Shown: positions 10,848 to 21,385 of the stretch, piece after piece
Position numbering within the stretch: the stretch's first letter is position 1
How the letters are laid out: the number at the start of each line of letters is the position of its first letter
From: Stemphylium vesicarium
Lineage: Eukaryota > Ascomycota > Dothideomycetes > Pleosporales > Pleosporaceae
DNA length: 64,000 nt
Direction: 5' to 3'
Assembly: GCA_004380135.1 (NCBI GenBank)
Contig: QXCR01000117.1
Location: forward strand, 1-64,000
Position numbers and translations under genes: made by a program
The notes under the pieces: model-generated
What the model saw: only the letters and a program-made list of their open reading frames with translations
What the model was told of the DNA's origin: nothing
The model's database searches: none

Positions 10848-13800
10848 ATGAATCAAGCTCACAGTCACGTGCTTGTCAACGGTGAGTGGGTTTCCATGCC
10901 CCTCGACCCCTATCAGATCATAGCCAACGGCCGCCAAGATGACGTTGAGATGCGAGATGCGCCCCCAAGGCCTACCACCCAGGCTCCGGAGTATGGTATA
11001 TTGTCGCAGACAGTTTTTACTACTCCCATGAGTAAGCTCCTCTTGTCCGCCAACATACGCCACGAAGACCTGATGGACATTGTAATCATTGGGGAGGATT
11101 GCGTGCATCTGAAAGAAATTCGTGACCATGGCCACATTCGCCATGTCGCTACCAAGAATGACTTCAACGGCGGACGTATCATTACTGCCAAGGTTTTCGG
11201 CGATCCTCGTGAGGTTTCCAACGGCAAGAATGTCAATCTTCCCTTGCCAGAGAATCACCTGAGGCACAAATCAGGGCAGACGACGGCAACGAGAGAAGAG
11301 GAAGCTGTGCTCCCTCCTGAAGTCGTCGTACTCACGCTTTCCAACAGGATGCTGATGTTCCTGTGGGCTCGGCATACGCACACGGGTGCCGCTGCCTTTA
11401 TTCAAAAGACGGTCAGACTACCCGCGGGAAGTTCACATTTCGATCGTCTAGGCACCTTTCTCGCCATCGATCCAAAATGCCGTGCGATAGCCGTCGCAGC
11501 GCATGAGGGTCGGTTCGTACTCTACAAGACCAAGCCCATGGAGAAATGGAGGAGGGAATTAGGAGCAAGCGGTGACTTGACGACCCCTATCGAAGACGAG
11601 CGAATTATAGCGGTGCAGGGGCAAATCATGCACATGGACTTTTTGTCTTCAGGAGCCGGACGAGACGATTTTCACGTCGTTCTTCTTCTTGTCATCGTTC
11701 TCGAAGGCAAGACAAGACTATCTTGCTTTGATTGGGATTGCAGGCAGGACCTGAGTAGGGTAGCTGCACGCACAGAGCGATATTTCGTGCAATATGGTGA
11801 GTCCATGATGGTATGCAGATTTCTTTCATCCAATTGCTAACTCACTCAGAGGACATTATGCCTTCTCTGCTAATTCCTCTTCGCCGCAACCCCGATTTTG
11901 TCTTGGTCTTCGACGAGCACGTTTCGGTATACAGAAACATCCTGTCTGGAGACCCGTCCCGTACCGTTGTCCCTATCGACCCAGACGTACTTCTTCCACT
12001 CCTACCAGGGGACAGCAAATTTAGACCGCGTTGGACTGCATGGGACAAAACACAACGGAACCCAGATTACCCGAAAGAAGCCTTTTACCTTGCAAGAGAA
12101 GACGGGCGCATCATGTATCTGGTCCGAGGTCCAGCTGGCACAGTAGAGATGAACGAGGTTGGCGCATGGTCACATCGACTTGACACCGCTTTCGCTTGTT
12201 TAAGCATTGACAACTCCGAGTTTTTGATCGCTGGGGGTGCTGGTAACGACGGACTATTATGTAAGGTTGGTCCATGGCCCACTGAATATTCGTATACCGA
12301 ATTCCCCACCAACGCATTTTCTTACGTCCAATCGATGCCCAACTGGACACCCCTTACCGATTTTGCCGTCACCAAACTATCCAGCCCACGTGCCCCGGAG
12401 GAACGCCAGCGCTCTTCGATCTTTGTCGCCAACGGTAGCAATCCACATGGCGAAATATCCGAGCTTAGACACGGTGTGGAAGCCATTATCGACGACAGCT
12501 TTAGCGGTATCAATGGCTGTGCTGGCCTATGGGTCGTCGATCACGGCAGTCACATGGTTGACATTGAAGGGGCACAGAAGAGACAGCACTATGCGATATT
12601 CGCAATAACGCTACCTCCAGAGACTCTTGTAATCCGTGTTGTGCGCACGCAGCCGGAGAGCGATATGAACTTTTCCGGAGCGTGGGAGCTAGGTTCATGG
12701 GACAAGTTTCAGACACCCAGCGACGACGACCCGCTTGAGGATAGTCTGATGCGGGAAGAAGAGACGATCTCCGCCTGCCCGTGGTCGAATGAGGTCTCCG
12801 TCCAAGTCACAAGGCAAGAGGCTCGCACTCTTCTTCGGCCGACTTTGCGGCAAGTGGACTCGTTGACATTTGGCACGTCGTTGTTATTAGCTGCGTCCCG
12901 CCCCGCATGTCCTTTCGTTGTGATTGCTTTTCGAGAAGAGGGATGCACGTACGTGGAGGTTGTGCCCATGTCGAGTGGCGGTATCTTTGAGAGATCTGAT
13001 GCCTTCAGGCAACAGCTACCCTATGACCCCACTTGCGTCGAGATCCTGGAAATTAACAGCATCCCACATGTCTTCGTCAGCACCTTCGATTCCAAAATAA
13101 TGCTTTTCAAGCATGAGAATAGCGAAACATCTTTGGTGATGGAAGACTGCTGGCAGAAAGGTGCATCCAGTAATTCGCAGAGGCTATGTGAGAGCGTCGC
13201 AATCTTGAGCTCGACCACACACCAAGTCCTCGTATGTGGGATGCGTGATGGCGCTCTATTGAGCTCTCGTTTTGACATGCAAGGGCAAGGTGAGATGAGT
13301 GGAAAGCTGGCCTGTGACATTGCTGACACTAACCAGACATTCGCTCCCTTTCCTGGAGATCTACTCCAATGGGCGCCACTTCAGCCAAGATCACTCGCAG
13401 TGAGACAGACACATCCTCGGCATTTGTCTCATGCGGTTCGGATTTCTGCCGGGTGCGATGCACCGGGGATGACTCTTCGCACCTAGAGATTGAATCCATC
13501 TGGTTCACCGACCGCAATCACCCTGAATACAACCAATCTCAAGTATCAGCCATATATCAGCTACCTTTCCTGCGGGAGTTGGATAGTATTGGAAGAAACC
13601 TTAGTGGGTTCTTGTTTGCTGTAGCCGGCGACCGTCTTGTTTTTTCACAACTCGACTCCGACATCAGATGGCCAAGCGATGACACTACCATTCCGTTCGC
13701 GCATGATGCGAAAGCTGTCCCACGGAAACTCCTTACTGTGGCTAAGCCTACTAACATACTGTATATGCAGAAGCTGCGCCGGGTTCTGGTATCCACCATG

Positions 13801-15229
13801 GAAGCGAAAGAGAGACGTGCACCACCACATGGCGAGCGAGTTCTGCATTCGTCGATCAAACTGCTCAAGGTACGCGATGATAGGCCCATATACGGCACCG
13901 AAGTCAAACAGGAAGACGATGATACACTATCAGATCGACTCGTTGTCGCGCAAAGTATCCTGAAAAATGCCGAGAGAGTGTATTCGATCGTAGAGTGGGC
14001 GTTTGTCAATCAACAAAACAAGAAGTATTCGCTCATCATTGTTGGTACGGGCATACAAGACAGCTCCACCAAACAAAAAGGAAGAAGGCTCATCTTCAAT
14101 ACTGGGAAAACTGGCTCCAAACTAGAGCTGCAGAAGCAGTCCACATATGATGAGCCCGTTTACAGCATTGCGTTGTGGGACAACAAGACCATTGTCATAT
14201 CAATCGGAAAGACACTATACATTGAGCAATTCGACGAACAGGATGGACGGTAAGAAATTTCCGAGTCCTTGCTCTTCTTTAAAAGGCTGATACGATCATT
14301 TTAGATGGTCTCAACGAGGAAAAACGAACCTACAATCAGAAGGCATTCATGTGTCCGTCAACAGCCCATTCGTCTACGTCTCAACACTCGGACATTCGCA
14401 CATGTGCTTTAAAGTGGTCGATGCTGAACGCGCCGGCGCTTTCGAGTTTATACGCGAGTTCTCTGACAATCGTGTACGCAACTGTTCGCGGCACCTGGTC
14501 ATGGATGTACCGCAAGCGAGCGATGGAAGTCATGAAGATCGTTTCGTACTAATCACAGACAAGGAAAGTAGTTCGGTCACGGGAGTCTACCAACCACCCG
14601 CGTCAACGTACAGCAACGCGTCAGACACGCTATTCGAAGCATGTCTTCCCCGTTCTGTGGTACGTCTAGATCGTGGCGACATCCGCCCACCCTGGCGTCG
14701 TCCGAGTACTCGCGGAAAAATCATTGGGGTGATTGCGAACGACATCGTCGGCGCATGCACCGACGGCACCATCTTCGCTTTCTCGATCCTATCTCAGCCC
14801 GCGCGCCACTTACTGCGCTTGATCCAGAACCTCGTTGAAAACAAGAGGAGTCGTTCTACTATGCACAAGCACGACACCGTCAAGCCCCGCAGCGGTGACA
14901 TCCTTAGGGTGCTGATGAACAACGCACCGGGCAATCAGCATGGTGATATCATGATCAGGGATGTGGATCCAAGACATCTGGAACATTCGTCTCAGCGCGG
15001 ACCAAAACACAAGCATATCGATGGCGACTTGCTGAAGAGGTGGCTTAACGAAGATGGCGACGTCGAGAATCTGGTCTGCGTCGACGCAGATGCTGAAATC
15101 GCCGCCCTATTTAAGAAGCTAGCGTTCAGCGTCGCCGCAAGCTGGGGCAATCCAGGGAAGGGCACTGAGAGGCAGCTATATGAGCATGCGAAGACTTGGA
15201 TGGAGCAAGTCCTCATGCCGGTTCTTTGA
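10848..15229 (+). CDS. DDB1/CPSF-A superfamily beta-propeller protein (MMS1_N type)
   Basis: Four exons: 10848-11796, 11850-13289, 13337-14249 and 14305-15229, giving 1408 aa; all phases agree. Each intron is 47-55 nt with a GTGAG or GTAAG donor, and a CTAAC or CTGAT branch. The length, the beta-rich sequence and the C-terminal HIDGDLLKRWL motif point to the family of DDB1, CPSF160, SF3b130 and Rik1/Mms1: an N-terminal MMS1-type propeller region and a C-terminal CPSF-A region. Members scaffold cullin ubiquitin ligases, heterochromatin or RNA-processing complexes in the nucleus. The sequence is not close enough from memory to DDB1, CPSF160 or Rse1 to name it, so a diverged Mms1/Rik1-type paralogue is most likely. 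The ATG has a good context (CACCATGA). Confidence 0.82.
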
Positions 15230-15700
15230 GTCGCGCATGAAGAGACAAGCGAAACTCAGATGGATAACAATGACATTTGAGAATGTGCCAGGACATGGAG
15301 AGAAGGTCTAAATACATGGCATGGGCGATCTTTCTCTTTTTCTCCTTCGCACACACACACACACACACACACACATTTCTGGATCGGTTACCTAGCATAT
15401 CCTAGTAAGGATGCGGTGGTGTCGCAAAACGCATGCGATGATTATGGGCGGAAGAATTGTCAACAAAAGCAGGACGCGTATGATGAGTACATAGAAATTA
15501 CATGTCAAGTTTCTCCTTCTCCAGCCTCGCCTTTTTTTCAGCAACATGTACGACGTGAGACTCCGGCAACGTGGTCTCACAATCTTTTCATGAAGCAGAG
15601 GACAAGAGCGGTAGACGTTTTCACAATGTCTTAGAGGACGATGTTTACATGGCTCTTATTTTCACTCGCTCTCTTCCTCCGCTTCCCGCTCTACTGAATC
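15230..15700. other. 3' region of the beta-propeller gene
   Basis: Contains the dinucleotide repeat at 15350-15375 and no convincing gene. Short open frames on both strands have no support. Confidence 0.5.
15350..15375. repeat. (CA)13 microsatellite
   Basis: Thirteen uninterrupted CA units, 120 bp beyond the stop of the beta-propeller gene and probably in its 3' UTR. Likely to vary in length among strains. Confidence 0.95.
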
Positions 15701-15715
15701 TTGAAAAGTTCAAAT

Positions 15716-16386
15716 ATGCATATACCCCTGCCTACATCATGCTGCTTCCCCTTGCCATTCACCATCCGCAACCCAATCAAACGTAAGAAACCAGAAAAGT
15801 CATTTACTTTTCTTGGGCTGCAGGATAAACCGGTGCCGGAGCCGTTGGTTACGCCGCCGTGTACGCGTGATATCTTGGCCAATCGTACTGCTGCTTCTGC
15901 TGCTCGTCCAGCTGAGTCTCGTACTGCTGCGGTGAGCCGTGAAAGTAGGCCTAAAGAAGAAGAAAACACTGAACCCACGAGAGTGAGAGATGAAGGAAGT
16001 ATAGCGGGGTCTGGAAGTAAACTCGGACTCGGTCTAGCAGACGAGGAGGCGTGTGTCGACGACGAACTGAAGCGCGAAGCGTGAGATCCACAACGGCAGT
16101 TGGAAGCAGGATAGCGGGTTCAAGATCAAGTTCGAAGTCAAAGTTTACCGAGCATATAGATGCGCCGCGCGATGGGGATGCGGCGGATGTGGAAGAGATG
16201 CATCCGTATCTTCGGCCGCAGGAGTATGGCGTTGTTGATCGTTCGTGTCGTGAGGGGTGTGCTGATAGGGGAGACGGCGAAGGAAGAGAGGGGAGGCAGA
16301 ATCGTAGGGGTGGCGTGGTGGAGGGCTACTTGCATGATTGGAGGGTTTGGTGGGAGGAGCTTTGTGGGGGGTTGAAGGGGAGTTGA
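15716..16386 (+). CDS. Hypothetical protein, uncertain model
   Basis: A tentative two-exon reading: 15716-16080 (ATG 15716, ending in a GTGAG donor) and 16126-16386, with a 45-nt intron ending TCAAG in matching phase. The result is about 208 aa, charged and disordered, with SFTFLGLQDKPVPEPL near residue 30 and an acidic C-terminal part. There is no domain or clear branch site, and the start may lie in an unseen upstream exon. The second half is strongly G-rich on the plus strand, which alone can create long open frames. I cannot exclude that this is non-coding. Confidence 0.25.
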
Positions 16387-17488
16387 GGGATGAAGGGGGT
16401 AGTGTCAAATTTAGAGGTTCTCTTTGTGCTTAGCTTACTGATATTCAAGCCCACATCCTCACCCTATGCAAGCAGCGGCCACTGTTGCACCTTCGAGTCC
16501 AAAATCGGACGCTTAGAAGCTCAGAACTGAGTTGGAAGGCCCATGGAGCGGATCTGCTTGGTGTTCACGGGCAGCGGTCGTCGATGATGTACGTTTACCG
16601 GTTCTGAAACATTTGGTGAGGAGTGGCTAGATTGGCTGTATGGAACATCTTTTGTTCGATTCAACGCGCTTCGTTTCTGTGTCTTGATGTCAAGGTGAGG
16701 ATGCTGAGGTAACAATGAATCTCCTAATTAGTAGCCGCACGCGTCAGAGTTCCAGAGCGACGTCATTACCCACACTAGTCCCCTTCGAGACCAGTCATAA
16801 TTCTTCACTTGCAAACGCGTCGCGCACCGAAGAGCCTCATGTCTGCGATACTCTCCATCATTGCGACATCCTCAATCGCGCGATCTCCGGTCAGAGGAGG
16901 CCTCCAATTCTGCATTTCGTTTCGTACGGATACTGGTAGCCGCCCAGTATACGCGTCAGGCTTCCCGCGTCCAAGCCACCGTGCCCTGCCAGCTCAGCAT
17001 GCAGCTGCAATATGCGCGCTTCATTCCTTCCGAAGATTTCATTGGATGCATGTGCCCTTTTTCACGATAGGTAAAACTCTGGCTGCATATGGAGGAATAC
17101 GATGTCCTCAGCCTTATCAGTGTTGATTGGATTGCTGTGCCCTTCGACGCTGCGGTCAAGGCCTGGCCAGCTCCATGGCAAATTCGATCGGAATTGGAAG
17201 ACGGTGACTCTGGGGAGAGGCTCTGATGAGCGTGTTTGTGGATATGAGGCTGATGGCAATCCTGGCTCACAAGTTCTGTTGCGGTGTGCACGTTCTGTCA
17301 AGGAGTGACTATTGTATTGATGCTAAGGAGCGACTTGGCGTAATCATAGAGAACAAGTAAAACGGTAAAGACAGGATGTAGCAAAACAATCTGGAAGGCA
17401 AAGAGTAGGAACAAATGATAACATCTCGGCACGGGTCGCGCACCGACAAAGCGTCCTATACGCACCGTGTAATACCAATCGTCAGGAC
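16387..17488. other. Intergenic region
   Basis: About 1.1 kb with several overlapping short open frames on both strands and none with protein-like composition. It holds the 3' flank of the minus-strand C2H2 gene ending at 17489. No RNA gene or repeat recognised. Confidence 0.45.
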
Positions 17489-18132
17489 TCACTTGACCCC
17501 GAGAAGGTTGGCTCCTTTGTGACCCTTCTTGAGATGATCACGCAACTTGTCAGCGCGATAGAAGGTCATGTCGCAGTCGATGAAGCAGCATCTGTACCTA
17601 GGGGCCTGGTGCTTCTTCATGTGGCGGCGCAATTCTTCGCTGCGGCCGAAGGTTGCACGGCATCCCTTGGGGCAGCGAATGGAGTCGTCTGGTGCGGTGG
17701 GAATTGCAGCCAGAGAATCAGCTGGTGGGGCCGTGGCTGGGTCGGGTGGTAAGACGAACTGAGCGTCAACATCCATGCTGGGCATTTCGGGGACGCTGAA
17801 GAGAGCTGCCTGATCGTAACCGGGAATGCCACCTGGTGTGAACCCAAACGGGTTCGTCTGGGAATATTCGAATCCGAAATCCTGTCCTCCACCCACCAAC
17901 CCCATCGAAGTGTTGAAGAACGATGCATCGAAATATGGATCACCAGGTTGGTTGACAGCTGGCCCGATGTAGTTATTCCAGGAGGCATACCTGCATAGGT
18001 TAAAAAAAAAAACGCTTACCCGATCCGGTTTTCTTCGATACCCTCGAGACAGAGTTCCAGGTATGCGATATTGTTGTAGTCGCGTTTGCTTCCTTGGAAG
18101 CCCTGGGAGGAGTTTTGACGTCGGTTTTCCAT
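17489..18132 (-). CDS. Small two-finger C2H2 zinc-finger protein (right copy)
   Basis: The model joins 18132-18020 and 17990-17489 (204 aa). The inferred intron is only 29 nt: GTAAGCG, ten T, AACC, TATGCAG. That is extremely short, but it restores phase and has all splice elements. The alternative is an unspliced frame through the T-run from an ATG at 18307. The N-terminal two thirds are low-complexity (Pro, Gly, Asn). The C-terminus has two C2H2 fingers, CPKGC with H-x3-H and CCFIDC with H-x4-H, the second with FYRADKLRDH. It is the paralogue of the gene at 3548-4332, divergent from the C2H2-ankyrin gene at 18507. Probably a nuclear DNA-binding protein. Confidence 0.75.
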
Positions 18133-18506
18133 TGCTAAAGTGGAGGACGGCGAAATTCGTCTTATTTCGTGTGATGTACAAAGTGAGGATCGGGGACAGA
18201 AGTCGCTCAGAGATTGGGTCCTTGTGGTAAAGAACAAGAATATTCGCTTCAGAAGCTGAATGTACAAATTGTCGTAAAAGGGGGGTGTTTGGGAGCGGGG
18301 CAAGCAATAGCTATAACGTAGCAAAGCACAATCCGGGCTGATCGCTTAACCACGAAACCATGCAGGCCAATCGGAGCGGTCTCGCGTGCCCCTCGTATGC
18401 ACCCACGTGCACTGTCATCACCTACTCCGAGATACGGCCAGACTCTGTCCTTATATATACCACGCGAGATCAATCTTAGTGAGAGTAAGGGCCCTAGTCA
18501 CGAAAG
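18133..18506. promoter_or_regulatory. Divergent intergenic region of the right module
   Basis: 374 bp between the starts of the minus-strand C2H2 gene and the plus-strand C2H2-ankyrin gene. A TATA-like TTATATATAC is at 18451-18460, about 50 bp before the ankyrin-gene ATG, and a CCAAT box is at 18367-18371. The shared region suggests joint control of the two genes, which is inference. Confidence 0.5.
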
Positions 18507-20307
18507 ATGTCTGCAGAGACGTTCAGATGTATCACTTGTGACAAGTCAATGAACACTAGAAAGGCTTTCAAGTATGTATACCCTGCGAGTCACAATGAGC
18601 CCGCTGACATATCATAGTCGACATCTGAACACCCACTCTAAGCCTCATCGTTGCAAGTCATGTCTCAGTGGCTTTGCCCTTGCCTCAGATCTTGTTCGGC
18701 ATGTCAAGGCTCTTCACCGCGCCGGCAATGTGCAGTATCGTTGTCATATCGAAAGCTGCACGTTCACGTCAAATCGGAAGGACAATCTAAAGAAGCACAA
18801 AAAAAAGTACCATAAAGGTGCTTTGTTAACTGCCAAAGGCGACGATGCGATGGCAAATAATACGACTACTAGTTCACTAGAGCAACTCGGTAGTCCGACC
18901 GCGGCTACCGATGATTCGAATTCGCTCTACGGCATCTCGATCCTTATGCAAGCTGCGACGTCCGGAGATTTAACGACTTTGGAGTTACTGCTTGACGCTG
19001 GAGTACTGCTAGAAACGAGAGCTGACGATCAATCTACAGCGCTACATTGTGCTGCTAGAGCTGGCCAGTCAAAAGCAGTCCAGTACTTACTCGAGAAGGG
19101 CGCAGAGATGAACGTAAAGAACACAGAGCGCCGATTGCCAGTGCACGAAGCTTTGCTGAGTAGCGATCTCGAGACCATGAGGATCTTCCTACGACGGACA
19201 ACCAAACAACAGCTCCTGGACGCAACCCAAAAGTTTAGGTATTACCTAGGACGTTCGAACAGGGTTGAGACTCTTGAACTCTACTCGGAACTTTTAGGAG
19301 CAGATTTCACAGCCTATGAAAGGATCAGCATATTTCGATACGCCGTCTGCGCAGGGAGCGAGAGAATAGTAGCAGCATTGAAAGACCATCCGGATATCGA
19401 CTTGAACCAGATTTTTTTCAATGCATACGCACCAATACATTATGCGGCTATGTTCGGTAGGGAACGCGTCATGAAAATCCTACTGGCTTCCGAACAGGTT
19501 AATAAAGATGTCACAACAAGAAGGGGTGATATGCTCGCATTGCATATTGCTGCCTTAAACGGGAAATCTAATGTTCTGCAACTGTTGATTCGGCACGGTA
19601 GCTCCAATGTCAGCCGCCGCGATAGATTCGGAGTCTCGCCTCTGCAACATGCGGCTTTCCACGGACACTGGAGATCCGTACTCATACTACTCGAACACCT
19701 TTCGGTTTCAGATGAAAAAGACTCTACAGCTGCTCTGCCGGCCCCCAGTGTATTCGTCAAGATAGACGTGATTCGAAAGCTTCTCGATCACGCGGAGTTT
19801 GAAGATCCCAATCGACACGGACCGGGATGGCATAGAAGAAACCTTCTACATCGTGCTTCTGAGAAAGGGGACTGCGAGCTGATGGAAATTTTATTAGCTC
19901 ACAACAAGGTCAACGTCAACGCGAAGGACATTAGTCAAGACAGTGCCCTCATACTGGCTGCGATGAATGGCCACTTCGAGGCAGTGAGATTACTCCTCCA
20001 GCGCTCAGACATAGACATGAATCAGAAGAGTTGGAGAGGTACAGCGCTGAAAGTGGCCAGAGGGCGGGGAAATCAAGAAATTGTCGATCTCCTCCTTTCC
20101 CATGGTGCAATAGACGACGGAACCTCCGAGCCGTCAATCGCCACACGAATCAACAATGCATCCGCAGCCGACGACCCCAGTGATACGCAAAATATCGCGT
20201 TACCACTAGAGTACGAGCCTGATCCCAACTTTGATTGGGATGGCTTCATGAACAGAGTTCCGGACTGGGATGACTTCCAAGAGGTGGAAGATGGGATGTT
20301 CGAATGA
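18507..20307 (+). CDS. C2H2 zinc-finger/ankyrin-repeat protein (intact copy)
   Basis: Two exons, 18507-18571 and 18618-20307 (584 aa). The 46-nt intron has GTATGT, GCTGAC and TAG. Splicing completes a first finger (C-x2-C-x12-H-x3-H, starting CITCDKS). It is followed by CKSCLSGF with H-x4-H and CHIESCTF with H-x4-H, so there are three fingers in residues 8-85. Residues from about 130 to 525 are ankyrin repeats (STALHCAARAGQSKAVQYLL, LHIAALNGKSNVLQLL, DSALILAAMNGHFEAVRLLL). The tail (about 550-584) is acidic and aromatic (FDWDGFMNRVPDWDDFQEVE), like an activation domain. The fingers suggest DNA binding and the repeats protein binding. The gene is paired divergently with a small C2H2 gene, as is its broken paralogue at 617-3108. 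Function unknown. Confidence 0.85.
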
Positions 20308-21385
20308 TTCTTTCTCGCTGTGGAAGATTGGGTCGTTTCGTTTGCTTTGACACCATCAGTACAATTTTTTGGGCAGCATACATACTTGGAAATTCACCTC
20401 GCAGTCTTTCGTCTTTGTCAGAGCTCGTAGTTTTGGCCATGATTAGATCCCAATGCACTAACTTTCATTCAACTCCATTGTCTCCACGCTTAGCGCAATG
20501 TCATTAAACCCACCACTGCGCGCATAGCAAGGCCACAGTGCGAGGTCGATCCGCCAGCACTACCTAATCTCACTATCTTACCAACAATGGCGATCTTTCT
20601 TTTGGAAACTCGTTCGTAGTAGCCGTCCACTAATCCTATGGCAACGCTTTCCATATGTTCATTGCGCCGCTAGATCCCATGCTTCCCGAGCAGCCTCACT
20701 CTCGCCTTGACCACCAACACGACAAGGCGGAGAATGGCACAGTTCTGGCTCACGCGATATCGTGAGCTAGTTCCAAGAATGGGTGTTCTTCCGCGGCCCC
20801 GGTACTCCACCGATCTAGATCGAGATTAACCGGATTAGCGAGCCCATCTGGCGAAGCCACCTATCGGATCGGATCGTTGCACATCCGCACGCAGAACAGC
20901 CTTCACCTGCGTCGATAACGCAAATGTGGTTGCGAGAAGACCGCGGTTTGGAATTAGGCCTGGACGTTTTGCACAATGCCATGGTCATCAACGTTCTTCT
21001 AAAGGCTTGCATCATGCACAAGGTGACTGCTGGCGGGCTGCTTAGCCCCAATTCCAACCTTGGCCGTCCCACCAGCTGAGAGTGCGTTTGACGTCTCAGA
21101 ATGGCACTTCGTCTCCGCAGACGTCATGAATAGAGCGGGGAATGGGCGCAGCACCCTCAACAGGTTAATGAGAATCCTGGCAAGCGCTTAGCCTCGTCGC
21201 AGGAAGCGCCTATCGTCGTACAAAAAGCTGTTGAACCCAAGGGTCTACCAGGCTATTCAATACGAAAACGAAAGGATTTTGCACCACCGTTGTTGTCGTA
21301 TGCGCCCGCTCAGCGATTTTGCGGGATGTGAAAACTGGTCGTGTTTCGCATCTGGCCTTGTCAACCACAACGACATCATTCCGAT
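20308..21385. other. Intergenic region with a possible coding remnant
   Basis: The plus frame from 20771 to the TGA at 21077-21079 reads as protein-like after an in-frame TAG at 20816 (for example SEPIWRSHLSDRIVAHPHAE, then LDVLHNAMVINVLLKACI). A neighbouring frame also looks coding just upstream. This could be a decayed gene fragment but has no ATG-led model or recognisable family. The last 200 bp are the presumed P450 promoter. Confidence 0.3.
20816..21079 (+). pseudogene. Possible decayed coding fragment
   Basis: One plus-strand frame from 20771 to the TGA at 21077-21079 is open except for a TAG at 20816 (CAG by one C-to-T change). The segment PASITQMWLREDRGLELGLD continues into a hydrophobic stretch, protein-like but not recognised. 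It lies between the ankyrin gene and the P450, with no start codon or intron model. Weak evidence. Confidence 0.2.

Noticed and set aside
18133..18307. N-terminal extension of the right C2H2 gene by the unspliced frame from 18307
   Set aside because: The ATG at 18132 with GTAAGC splicing gives a more natural protein, parallel to the left paralogue; kept as an alternative in the feature.
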